DNA of 64,000 bases from Coriaria nepalensis. Its lineage: Eukaryota > Streptophyta > Magnoliopsida > Cucurbitales > Coriariaceae. The position numbers and the translations under genes were made by a program. Below are positions 22,395 to 33,291 of this stretch, piece by piece. The stretch spans positions 10,258,001 through 10,322,000 of the forward strand of contig CP114485.1 in assembly GCA_027186245.1 (NCBI GenBank), in the 5' to 3' direction. The notes beneath the pieces are model-generated. The model did no database searches. It was given only the letters and a program-made list of their open reading frames with translations, and was not told the origin of the DNA. The stretch's first letter is position 1. Every line of letters begins with the position of its first letter.

Positions 22395-24240
22395 ATGTTT
22401 TCTGAAAAATCAGAAATTTCTTGTGTCCATTTCAATGGTAAGAACTATACTTCCTGAGAATTTTAATTCCAATTGATTATCAAAAGAAAGGAACTATGTA
22501 GCTATATATATGGTATTGCTCCAGCATCTAACAAAGAGAAGGAAAAGAAGAAATATGCCAAATGGGATATCAAAGATGCACAAGTAATATCTTGGATACT
22601 TGGATCAGTTGAATCTCAAATCATCTTGAACCTACGTCCATACCGCACAACTGGTAGAATGTGGAAGTCCCTGAAGAAAGTCTATTATCAACACAACACA
22701 ACTTGACATTTCAACTCGAACTTGATCTAGCAAATCTCACTCAAGGAAGTCTCTTTATTAGTGATTTTTATTCCATTTTTCAAATTGTTTGGACCGATTA
22801 CAATAACATAGATTATGCAAGTGTTCCTGAAAACAGTTTGTTTGATGTGCAATTTGTCCATGAAACTAGTCATAGAGATTAATTCCTAATGAAACTGCAT
22901 TCTAATTTTGAGCTAATTCGATCGAGTCTAATGAATCATAGTCCCGTTCCTTCCTTGGATGACTGATTGTGTGATCTTTTTCATGAAGAATAGCGCATGC
23001 TCATACAAGCATCCATGGAACAATGAGTTGCTGCATTTGCATCAATTTCGGTTGCTTATGCAACTTAAGTAAAACATAAAGGTAGAGATATGAGTAATGT
23101 TCAGTGTTATAGTTGCAAAGGCTTTGGTCACATGGCATCATCTTATACCAAAATGTTCTGCAAATATTGTAAGAAATCTGGGCACATTATCAAAGAATGT
23201 TTCATTCGTCCTCCTAAGAAGATAGAGACTGCATTCCTATCTCAGTTGGTTCTACTAGTGGATCTGCTCCTGCATGAAATGGTTTTGCTACACAACAGCC
23301 TTCTCTTACTCTTGAAATGGTACAACAGATGATAGCTTCTGCATTTTCTACTTTTGGAATCTCAAGAAATGCATCTTCTACACCACAACCTTAGTATTTT
23401 GATTTGGGTGCCTTAAATCACATGACCAACTTAGTAACTCCACTTGTGAAAGTTAAAAGGTATAATGGCAAGCTGAAAATTCATACTACCAATGGTGACT
23501 TTCTAACTATCATGGCTGTTGGTGATGCTTCTCCATCTTTAACTAATGTTTAGGTGTCTCCTATGTTATCAATGAACCTTATTTCAGTAGGTTAGTTGGT
23601 AGACAATCACTATAATGTTCACTTTTCTTCTGCTGGTTGTGTTGTGCAGGATCAAGCATCCGGAAAGATGATCACGAATAGGTCTAAAGTGGGACGTCTC
23701 TTTCCTCTTCTCCTTCCTCCAAAACTAACGTCTTTGCCTTATGTTCCAATTTCTTTATCCACTGTTGCAAGATGTTTTTCTGCTCGAATTGATAGTAAAA
23801 TATTGCATAAATGCCTAAAGCATCCTAATTGTCTTGTACTCCATACTTTATTCAAATCTGGTTTTCTTCGCAATTAAAATTCATAGTTTCTTGATTCTGT
23901 TTAGTTTGATTGTCACACTTGCAAAATCGGTAAAAGCAAAGTTTTACCATTTTCGTCACATCATTCTCATGTGACAAAATGTTTTGATCTTAGACATAGT
24001 GATGTTGGGGGTATTGCCTTGTGATTTCACATGAACACCTTAAAAATTTTGTCACATTCATCGATGATTATAGTAGTTTCCCTTGGATTTATTTTCTTCG
24101 ATCTAAAAGTGAGGCGTTTTCTATTTTCAAAATATTTCTTACCCTGATTAAGACTCAATTTTCTACGCAAATTAAAATCGTATGATCTGATTCGGGAGGG
24201 GAATACATGTCATCAATTTTTGAAAACATAATTATCCCCG
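22395..24240 (+). pseudogene. Truncated Copia element (Copia-4): gag, protease remnant, integrase start
   Basis: Gag begins at 22395 (MFSEKSEISCVHFNGKNYTS) and continues through AKWDIKDAQVISWILGSVE and MWKSLKKVYYQ in two frames. Two CCHC-type knuckles are at 23099-23200 (CYSCKGFGHMASSY, with the last Cys replaced by Tyr, and CKYCKKSGHIIKEC). A protease-like site reads DLGALNHM near 23400. The integrase zinc region (LHKCLKHPN, then CHTCKIGKSK) and core start (FDLRHSDVGG) follow. The sequence ends abruptly near 24230, soon after the second catalytic Asp region. RT, RNase H and a 3' LTR are absent. Confidence 0.82.
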
Positions 24241-24309
24241 AAAAGTGACTTTCGAGTGATGTAAGTTGCAAAATTGTTAAAAATGGTTTAAATAGTTTCA
24301 TATCAATTT

Positions 24310-24740
24310 TTCATGTCTTACGTGGACGCATACATGCATTTATTGTGGATGAGACAAGAAAAAATAAAAGATGTGCTCGACCAGGATTCTGCCTTCGTTG
24401 ATTGTGTCTTCACACAATATGTGACCTTTTATTAGGATGGCACATTTAAGAAACTGACTAAGGTGGCACGAAAAGGACATGAATTTGGATTCAACACTCT
24501 ACTCTATAAGTATGTGGTTAGAGAGAAGCCTGCTAGAGGATGCAGATGGACGATTATCGAGCGGGTACACATGTTTTTTAACTATTCAAACCAGCATTGG
24601 GGGGCGTTGGTTGTTGACATACCACAAAGGATGATAATTATTTTGCATAGTCTTTCATCCAACAATAGCTAGGTTGGTAACTTCAAGATAATGCTCAAAC
24701 TAAGATGGCTGAATTTCATGATGATGGGTGTAAAGACATG
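24310..24740 (+). pseudogene. Ulp1/SENP-like C48 cysteine protease fragment (transposon-derived)
   Basis: The translated stretch from about 24320 reads VDAYMHLLWMRQEKIKDVL, then FVDCVFTQYVTFY, a stop, and an open frame at 24463-24672 ending NQHWGALVVDIPQRMIIILHS. The H-W-x(5)-D pattern resembles the catalytic His and Asp region of Ulp1 proteases. Such domains are often carried by plant Mutator-like and CACTA transposons, and by many silent copies in cucurbits (family knowledge). The catalytic Cys part is missing and an in-frame stop is present, so this is a fragment. Confidence 0.65.
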
Positions 24741-24849
24741 ACGCATTGCAACTTATACCTGAAATTAAACACAAACATACAACAACTAAGATCAACAAGA
24801 AACACTTATAAGTAAAACAAAAAAATAAATTGAAATTTATTAGCTTGAT

Positions 24850-25280
24850 TTTCTATTACTTGATGGGGTAGTCTTGAGGGATATCGATCAATCGGGATGA
24901 GAATTCAGAAGCTTTGAGGTTTATGACTTACCATCTCGATTGCTTGATACCCCTTATTATAAAGCCATCGAGCAATTGGAAAGAGTAGACAGAGGCTTGT
25001 GAATCTCTAACAATACTTCATGATTGCTTGATGGCTCCACATTAAATGATATCGAGCAATCAAGATGGCAAGTCGGACACCTCAAAGTCTTTGTTATAAC
25101 TTCCAAATTGCTCGATGGCCTGTAATAATGAGCATCGAGCAATCTGGAACTCAACCTTAATACCTATTATTTCATATTACTCGAAAGCTTTGAACTAAAG
25201 GGTATCGAACCATCGAGTAGTTAAAAAAAAACTGCTCGAAATTTCAATGCCTTCAGTTCAGAGCCATTGGAGCAACCAAA
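24850..25280. repeat. Array of about six inverted repeats with regular spacing
   Basis: Units of about 45-50 bp, each with arms like attgctcgatggc ... gccatcgagcaat around an AT-rich loop, are centred near 24877, 24958, 25043, 25126, 25199 and 25255. That is roughly 55-85 bp apart. Loops and spacers differ, and the arms drift toward the right end. It lies just downstream of the Ulp1 fragment and may be the subterminal region of the same transposon. Confidence 0.75.
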
Positions 25281-26420
25281 ATTCAATTAAACAACAAAAA
25301 TCAGCAAACTCACCCAAAAAATGCAACAACCATCCATAAATTCAGAAAAATGCATAAGAAAAAAACTCTAAAAATAAAATTTCAGATAGATATAAGTATG
25401 TACATACCAGCGGAAACAAAGTTGATTGGTCTGCGGCTATTGATTTCGGCAATGACTTCAATCTCTTTCCATCAGCAAGGGTTGCCTTCGACAACTTCTC
25501 CTTTCGTTATTTCTTCTCACTTTTTTTGCTTCTGCGAACTTGTTCAAGCCATGATTTCACAAATGTTTGGGTTCAAATAAGTGATAAGAGAGAGGAATAT
25601 GAATGTGATGAAGTAGATGAAGAAGATGAAGAGGTTGAAGGTAGTAACTGACTTTGAAGCTTGGTTGTCGTTTGAAGAACTCGTGTGATTGTGTTTGAGG
25701 GAAGAAGATGAAGAAGATGAACAATTTTTTTTTTTAAGTTATCAATAAGGGTACAATAGTCATTCAATATATCAATTTTTTTCTTCCTTCAAATTAGAAA
25801 AATAAAAAAGAAGATCAATGTTTCAACGACTTTTAAAATGAGCATAAAACCTAAATCATACTTTATAAATTGACCACTGGCCCAAATTCTCTTTATACTT
25901 AATCCCTGACGTTTTAAAAATAAAAAATATAGTCTCAAAACTTTAAAAAGTAGGATAAAGCTAAAACCTATTATGACATGATATTCTTTTTATTTTATAT
26001 TTAAAATAGTGACTTAACACGTTAAATAAATATGTCACATTAATATAAATATATATTAAATATTAATTTTTAGTTTGAATACCAAATCATCAGTTATTTT
26101 ATTATTTCTTTTCTTTTTTATTTTTTTTTTAATTACAAAATCTGATTAGTTTAGGTAAAAAGAGAAAAAAAAAAAAAAAAAGGTAATAAATTAAGAACAA
26201 TTATAAAATTTATATGATTAGGGGCTATTGTTAGTTTTTTAATATATAAAGTGTCCATTTTTAATTGTGGTGACATCAGAGCACTAGTTATAATTGTTTG
26301 AAAGTTTAGGGAGGCAAGTTTAGTTTATTGTTTCTTTTCGTTAAGAACATTACAAATGTAAAGAAACTTGACCTTAGAGAGTGTTAACCCCTTCCAAAAC
26401 CTCTGGACATTTAGATGGAA
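25281..26420. other. Intergenic, CPN60A2 upstream region
   Basis: Trinucleotide-rich gaagatgaa tracts occur at 25605-25710, and homopolymer T/A tracts at 26110-26180. The last 100 bp before the CPN60A2 ATG carry no obvious TATA box. No ORF resembles a known family. Confidence 0.5.
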
Positions 26421-27393
26421 ATGTCCTCTGTCTCTCTCAATTCGCCATTTCTCTTCTTTCCTACACAACTAGGCAGCGCTGTAAGTCCCTCGCACCTCTC
26501 CCTTTCTCTCTTGCTCTCTCCCTCTCTCTGAATAGTGTTTTTGAGCTGTTGTTAGGTATTTCTGCAGAAGCTGGGTAGGAGAAAAATTGGGTGTTGGAAT
26601 CTAAGAAATCGTCAGATTGTGAGAAATTTGGTAGTTAGGGCAGGGCCGAAGAGGATATTGTTTGGTAGAGAATGCAGAGAGGCTTTACAAGCTGGAATCG
26701 ACAAGCTAGCTAATGCTGTTTCTGTCACCTTGGGACCTAGAGGTTTTTGCGTCTTCTATCTCTTGATTATTTACTCTCCATTTTTTTTTCCTTTAATATG
26801 GCACTGGCTACGTTTTCTTTTGGATTATTTCTTCAATATCTTTTTCTATCGCACTACCTTGTAGCAACTTTTTCTGCGTTTTGGTAGATAGAAGCTACAG
26901 CTAAATCTCCTTATGTAGGGTGCATGTTTTAAATTTTCAACTAGAATTAAGAAGGTATTTGAATTTTGTAACCAAGGATTTCACTTGTGGACTTGTCCTG
27001 TTTTTATGGGCAATAGAGTATAATAGAATCAAACTGCCACAATGGTAATACCGCCCATGGATTGACTCTGAAATACTGCTCCAACCGGTTCTTTCATTTC
27101 TGTACAGTTTCACCAGTGGGATTTTATTCAATTAGGGGCTAAATGTAGTTCGGAAAACTAGACATCAACTATAATGACATATGAAAACTGAGAAGTTTAT
27201 ATGATGAAGGGGAGGGTCAGGTAATTCAGTCTACCTCAGTTTTTGCACGCTTACTTTTGTATGCATGAAAACCTCTTGAAACATTAGTAAGCCTTAGATT
27301 TATGAATTTATGTCGTACATGCCACTCTAATTTAGAAAATATCTGTGGACATATCAATTGGTATATATTCCTTTTGTATACTTATCTTTTTTC

Positions 27394-27424
<31 letters not shown>

Positions 27425-30400
27425 GGGGGGTTGCAGGCCGTAATGTTATACTTTCTGAATCTGAAACAATAAAAGTTATAAATGATGGCGTTACGATTGC
27501 CAAGTCAATAGAACTTTCTGATCCAGTTGAGAATGCAGGAGCAATGCTCATGCTAGAGGTCATTAATGTTTACTTAATCATATCCTCTTTAATCTTGAGG
27601 TTTAACCAAATAATGATATTCAATCCATGGCTTTCCTGCTTTCAGGTTGCCGTTAAAATGAATGGTTTGGCTGGTGATGGAACTACCACTGCAATAATAT
27701 TGGCTCAGGAAATGATTAAATCTGGGTTATTAGCCGTTTCCTTTGGGGCTAATCCGATTTCTTTGAGGAATGGAATAGATAAGACTGTTAGGGAATTGAT
27801 CAAGATCTTAAAGGAGAAAAGTTATCCTGTGAAAGGAAGGGATGATATTAAAGGTATTTTCTTTTAATTTGTTGAATTTTCTTAATGCTTGCAAATCCCA
27901 AATAGAAAGATCTCTTGAAAGGAGTCTTGACCTTTCTTCCAGCTGTGGCTTCTATTTCTTCTGGAAATGATGAATTTATTGGGAATTTAATCGCTGACAC
28001 AATACAAAAGATTGGCCCTGATGGACAAATCTCTATCGAGTCATCAAAATCTTCTGAGACTTTTGTAGTAATTGAAGAAGGAATGAAGGTAAATAAGATG
28101 TCTCTATAATATAAGTACCTTGATGTTATTTTGTCAAATGCTAACAAAATTTTGGATGAATCAAATATTGATTTGCAGATTTCCAATCAGTTGCGATTCT
28201 TATGTTTATCCATACTGCATCTTTGATTTCTTCAGATTGGAATAAATTTCTCCATTGTGGGGTACTTTCTGTTGAATTTCAATCTTTATTTCATATTTTT
28301 TTCTTTTCTTTCTGCACAGATCGACAAGGGTTTCATATCACCTCAATTCATTACAAACCAAGAGAAGTCTATTGTGGAGTTTGACAATGCTAGAGTCCTA
28401 GTAACAGATCAAAAGATCTCATCAGTCAAAGAAATTGTTCCTTTGTTAGAGAAGGCTGCCCAACTTAGTGTTCCACTTCTAATAATTGCTGAGGATATCA
28501 CAAAGCATGTACTTGAGACACTTGTAGTGAACAAAATGCAAGGTTTACTTAATGTAGCAGTTGTTAGATGTCCCGGATTTGGAGAAGGAAAGAAGGGTCT
28601 ATTGCAAGATATTGCTCTAATGACAGGTGAACCCTATGTGCTTCTCAGAAAGCCATTGTGAGCTCTTAGTATTAGCTTTACTTTCTAGGTGACCTTGTAT
28701 TAATGTTCTTTTGATTAGGTGGTGATTTTGTTTCTGGAGATTTGGGTCTGACTCTTGAAGGAGCAACATCTGATCAGCTTGGAATTACTCAGAAAGTAAT
28801 TATAACTAGTAATTCAACGACCATTGTTGCTCATCCTTCTACCAAAGCTGAAATTCAAGCGAGAATCTTGCAAATCAAGAAAGATCTGGCTGGAACGGAT
28901 AATGCTAATATGTCAAGAAAGTTATCTGAAAGAATTGCCAAGCTTTCTGGTGGTGTTGCTATGATTAAGGTGCGGGACCTAATGGCTTTCTATGTGATAT
29001 GGTTTTAGCTATTGATTCTATGATCAAACCAGTTTCTGACAATTTCATTTATAGTTTTTTCTTTATTGGACTTATTTTGCAATGGGTTAACTTTTTAGGA
29101 ATTCGGTTGCTTAGAATATAATTGTGATCCTACAATCTGGTGCAGAAGAAAAAAACTGACAATTCTGAGTAAAAAATGTGAACTAGCTTTATTTCCTAGA
29201 GTTCCAAAAAATATCATATCCCTGCTTAAAATTTCCATTTCTAAAAGGAAAAGATGTTGCTATTTTTGTTTTTCTTGGGAGAAGAATTTTGTAAAAGAAT
29301 GAGGAGTTGTTTGGAAAATCATTCAGATTGGAGTTTTACAATCTATTCCGTTTTTCCTTTTACTTGTTTGTTCGGGCAAAAAAACTATTTACAGTTCTAT
29401 TCATTTTTATTCTCACTTTTCTTTCCCCTGAATGAAAATATGCCCATAACTGAAAAGGTAGGAGCACACACTGAGATGGAACTTGAAGATAAGAAACTCA
29501 GAATCGAAGATGCAAAGAACGCCACATTCGCTGCCATGAATGAAGGCATAGTTCCTGGTGGTGGTGCTGCGTATGTACATCTCTCTCAACTGGTTTCCGG
29601 CATAAGGAATTCTATGGAAGATCTTAATGAGCAGATTGGCGCTGATATTGTTGCCAAGGTGTGGTGCTTTTTCCATGGCTATGTTCGTACATTTCTGTAT
29701 TATTTTGATCAAACTCATATCAATAGGGTTTGTCTATGGTTCATTTGGATCAATGCCTAAAACTGAAATTTAAGTAAACTGCAATTTAGGGAAATGTCTG
29801 GGGGTGCGCATATTATATTCAAATTTGGTGCAAAAATTCAGTTAGGACCCACAAAACCAACTTTAGCTCACAAAATTGAACTTAAAGCTGTCCACTAATT
29901 CTAGCTGAAGTATGCTTATCAGGTCCTAGAGAAACTTACCTAAACTCTAGTTTTAATCATTGAGTAAACTAGAAGTAAGCACTTTAGATTTTCTGGGTCT
30001 AAACTGAAATTTGTGAGCCAAACTGGAATTTCCAAATTTGGAAATTGCAAATAATGACGCACACACGTTGACAAACGGTATCAAAGCCACTCTCAGGGTA
30101 CTATCATTGTGCATGGAGTGCACGTCAAATGTGTACTGAGAGCGATCCTAGGGAATTGGTTGTCACCCTTTCGACTGGGGGTGCATGTGATTGGGCATGA
30201 GCAAAATATCCGAATCCAATTCGGATCTAATCCTATCCAACAGATTCAGATAAGATTCTAGCTTTCAAAATTTTGATCGGATCAGATATCTGATCCGATC
30301 GAATTCACTGGGGATCCGATATGCGGGATTACGGGCATCCGATCGGATGTCCATAATCCCCAAAAAAATAAAAAAATAAATAAAAAATGTAACGTTTATG

Positions 30401-31704
30401 CGGACCTAAGACTTAAATAAGACATTAAGACTTAGGAGGATAATAAGAACCTCCGTTCTTCTCCCCCCCCCCCCCCCCCCTCTTTCCTCCTCTCCGGCGT
30501 TACCTTCCCTCCAACATTGTTTTCCGGCCAGCCCTCCACCACTAAGAAAAGTTTTCTCCATTCATGACTTCCTCGTCAAATCTCGACACCATTTTTGACT
30601 AGTGTTATGAACTTGTGATTATGATTTGTATGCATTTTGCATGTAAATTTTAAATGCTAATTAGATGTAATTGAGCTGTTATGTAGTCCAAATTTCTTTA
30701 TAAATTGTGTTTATTTCTTTATAAGCGATTAAAGTACATCATCATGTATCTTTGACAATTACTAGAAAAATGAAAAAATAGAACAAACAACCTAAAATAG
30801 TATACATAAATGATGATATGTTTCAATCATTCAAGGTTCGAACTTCAATTTATATCCAAAAATTGGCCCCTAAAGTTTAAATAAAATTTCACAATCTTCA
30901 TATTTAAAATCTCACATAAAGTAAATTACAATTTTAAATTAAGGAAAAAAGAATTAAAACGGATTGGATTTCCGTAGGATTGGATCGGATCAGATTCTCT
31001 TTAATTTCTATCTATCGGATCGGATATCCAATCTGATAAGTAAAAATGGATATCCGTTTGCGTCGAATTGGATACAGCAGTATCCGATTTGGCGCGCATG
31101 CCTGCATATGATAGCTCGTCTCACATCAAAAAGAGACGAGATAAGTGTATGGTTTATAAGACTGTGGATTGTCCACTATTAGCACCTCCTCTCTAAGCCT
31201 TTTGGACCTGTGGTGAGCCATGTGGTGTTTTGAGGTATAGATAGTGGGCTGCTCTGGGTTGTTACAAGTCTCAAACTGGAATTTCAAATCCTGCACCCAA
31301 GGGCACATTGAAATGAGCCAAGATCGTACTGTTGGGTCATTGGCTGTTCTTTATTTATTAACTCACCTATAGTTTAATATTCCTTTATTAATTTGTTTCC
31401 AATGAACTCTCAGGCACTCCTTGCACCGACAAAAATAATTGCAAATAATGCAGGGGTTGATGGGGTGGTAGTTGTAGAGAAGATTCAGAATTGCAATTGG
31501 CGAAATGGTTACAATGCAATGGCGGGAAGTTATGGGGATCTTCTCGATCAAGGAGTCATAGATCCTTGCCGGGTTTCAAAATGCGCACTTCAAAATGCAG
31601 CCTCTGTTGCTGGTATAGTTTTAACAAGTGAAGCGATTTTGGTGGAGAAAATGAAGAAGCCAAAGCCATCTGTGCCACAAGTTCCTGGAATAACACCTCC
31701 TTGA
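26421..31704 (+). CDS. CPN60A2: Chloroplast chaperonin 60 subunit alpha 2
   Basis: Nine exons: 26421-26480, 26568-26742, 27437-27558, 27646-27853, 27943-28088, 28320-28626, 28719-28969, 29458-29658 and 31414-31704. They encode 586 residues with all phases closing. Residues 1 to about 42 form a Ser/Arg-rich plastid transit peptide. The body starts [14 protein letters not shown] and has group I chaperonin signatures LGPRGRNV (76-83), NDGVTIA (94-100) and the ATPase GDGTTTA (129-135). [26 protein letters not shown] and GIVPGGGAA are also intact. The ending [14 protein letters not shown] and overall wording fit the divergent alpha 2 paralogue rather than the abundant alpha 1. It folds plastid proteins with Cpn60 beta and Cpn20/Cpn10. 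The start was chosen because only this ATG is in frame with exon 2; the open frame from 26381 would enter exon 2 out of frame. Confidence 0.95.
27404..27430 (+). repeat. 27-nt poly-G run against the intron 2 splice acceptor
   Basis: A T-rich tract (27386-27403) changes abruptly to 27 G, then ttgcag and exon 3 at 27437. The usual pyrimidine tract is therefore displaced from the AG. The length may be unstable or unreliable in the assembly. Confidence 0.9.
30182..31112. mobile_element. Non-autonomous hAT-like element in CPN60A2 intron 8
   Basis: Imperfect target duplications tgcatgtgat (30182-30191) and tgcatatgat (31103-31112) flank about 910 bp. The ends are imperfect inverted repeats (gggcatgagcaaaatatccg on the left; ggcatgcgcgccaaatcgg when read inward from the right). 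Both ends carry clustered ggatcggatcaga/tatccgat motifs, like the subterminal transposase-binding repeats of hAT elements. It contains an 18-nt C run (30463-30480) and no transposase. Confidence 0.6.
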
Positions 31705-33291
31705 AGAAGAAGAAGAAGAAGAAGAGCAAGTTTTCAGATCTAAAGAGCTGAATGAGACGTAAGAAGGAAAATAAAGTCCAGAAACAAAATTGCACTTAGC
31801 CATGGGTTCCTTACTGAAGGTTGTGAATTTGAACGGAGTAAGTTTCGTACTTGGAAGAAGCAGGCTTTCAAACTCCCGCCGCGACATGTATATTCATATT
31901 CTACTAGTGCTGTTAGAAATGAAGGGGCAATTTGCACCACGAGACGAACGTCAAGACCTTTAGTTACTTTTTTATTCCCTTTTTAATATATATATATATT
32001 ATTTCCTTATATTATTATTGTTCTTCATTAAATATCCTGTTACCGTCTGCTTATTTTGGATTTCGGAGTAAGCTTTTTGAAATTGTTGTATCATAATCCT
32101 GTTAAATTCATGCTCAATTTCCTTCTTTGTCATCTCCTTTGTCGTTTTTTTCTGTAGACATGAATCACTTTGAGGTTTTATTTCCGTTACTAGATTCTAT
32201 ACCGTGTTGTACGGAATTATGCTAAATATACAAGTTATATACATAATATTTAATTATTATAATTTTGAATTTAAGAGTATTTAGATTTGATCAGGATATC
32301 ATTTTTATATCATTTAGTTTCAGAGCCTTAAGTTCGATCTTAGGCATAGAGTTTGATTCCCCGCGGGTGCGAAACCCGTTCAAGGAGGTGCCGGGGAGGA
32401 CCGATCAAGGGGGATGCCATGGGAGGAAGGAGAAGAATTTAAGAGTATTTAGATGTCACAAGTCACAAAACTACCAAAACCCTTTCTCCACGTCACAAGT
32501 CACAAAGCTACAAAGCTACCATTTTCCTAAATCCTCGACGCAGATGGCCAAAATGAAGAAGATGAAGATGAGTTAAAATTGTGTTTAGATTATTTTAGGG
32601 GTTTAATCATAAAGGCAAAAAAATAAAATTTAAATAACATAAGATAAAGGGTTTTTTTTATAATTATTTTAATGCTCAAAGAATTTATCCTTACGAGGTA
32701 CATCACTAACATGCGCTCCCTCAGTCTCTCTAACCTGCACGGCTTTGCTAGTGTTGTCAGACTCGTAAGTCGTAACACTCCATTCTCCCGTTCCTCCAAA
32801 ATCCTCTGTAATCTCAAAATTTAGCGTCGGAGAAATTCTCAGCAGCCCCAAAAAAAAATGTATGTGTGAGTATTTCTGTGTTCTTTCGTATTAATTTATC
32901 CGATATCTGCCCCTTTTGGTTTCTCCTAAATCCTACATTTCGTTCTAACCGATCGGCCTAGAGGATCATAAAAGTCTCAGTTGATTCGTCGTGATTTCTC
33001 TTCAGATTAGAGCTTTACACTTTTTTTTATTTGTTGCCAATATAGAGACTGAGGGAGCTTTACCAACTGTTACGATCTTTGCAGTAGTATATATTTAGTA
33101 CTTTCAAACGAGCTTTGCTGTATAATTTCCCCAACGATCTCTTGACCAAGAATTAGCCGCCGAAAATTTTTAGGATTTGTAGTTAGGGCCAATTTATGGT
33201 GATGTATGTGCTGGATTTTGCATTTGGACGCTGGATTTGTATGTGCATTTTAATGAAACTGGTATTTTGGTAAGTAATTGCATTTGTATAG
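31705..33291. other. Intergenic, CPN60A2 3' UTR and FRS 5' region
   Basis: A gaa-repeat (31705-31727) follows the stop codon. A 148-bp insert between 20-bp direct repeats lies at 32267-32454. The stretch from about 32830 to 33282 is probably FRS 5' UTR with an intron, because tttgtatag (33283-33291) is a splice acceptor touching the ATG. No further gene is supported. Confidence 0.55.
32267..32454. mobile_element. Short retroposon-like insert with 20-bp direct repeats
   Basis: The 20-mer gaatttaagagtatttagat is repeated exactly at 32267-32286 and 32435-32454, with 148 bp between. The insert contains a tRNA B-box-like agtttgattcc (32349-32359) and a GC-rich middle, and ends in a purine tract (aggaaggagaa). 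Long, exact target duplications are typical of LINE-driven retroposition. It may be a SINE or a retroposed RNA. Confidence 0.6.

Noticed and set aside
24463..24672. Functional Ulp1/SENP deSUMOylase gene
   Set aside because: Only the His/Asp region is present, with an in-frame stop upstream and no catalytic Cys segment. It is a transposon fragment.
24850..25280. CRISPR-like array
   Set aside because: The repeats are imperfect, inverted within each unit and irregularly spaced, and this is plant nuclear DNA. An inverted-repeat transposon end fits better.
26381..26578. Alternative N-terminus for CPN60A2 from the ATG at 26381
   Set aside because: Spliced at the 26481 donor, this frame enters exon 2 out of register with the chaperonin. 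The ATG at 26421 is in frame and gives a plausible transit peptide.
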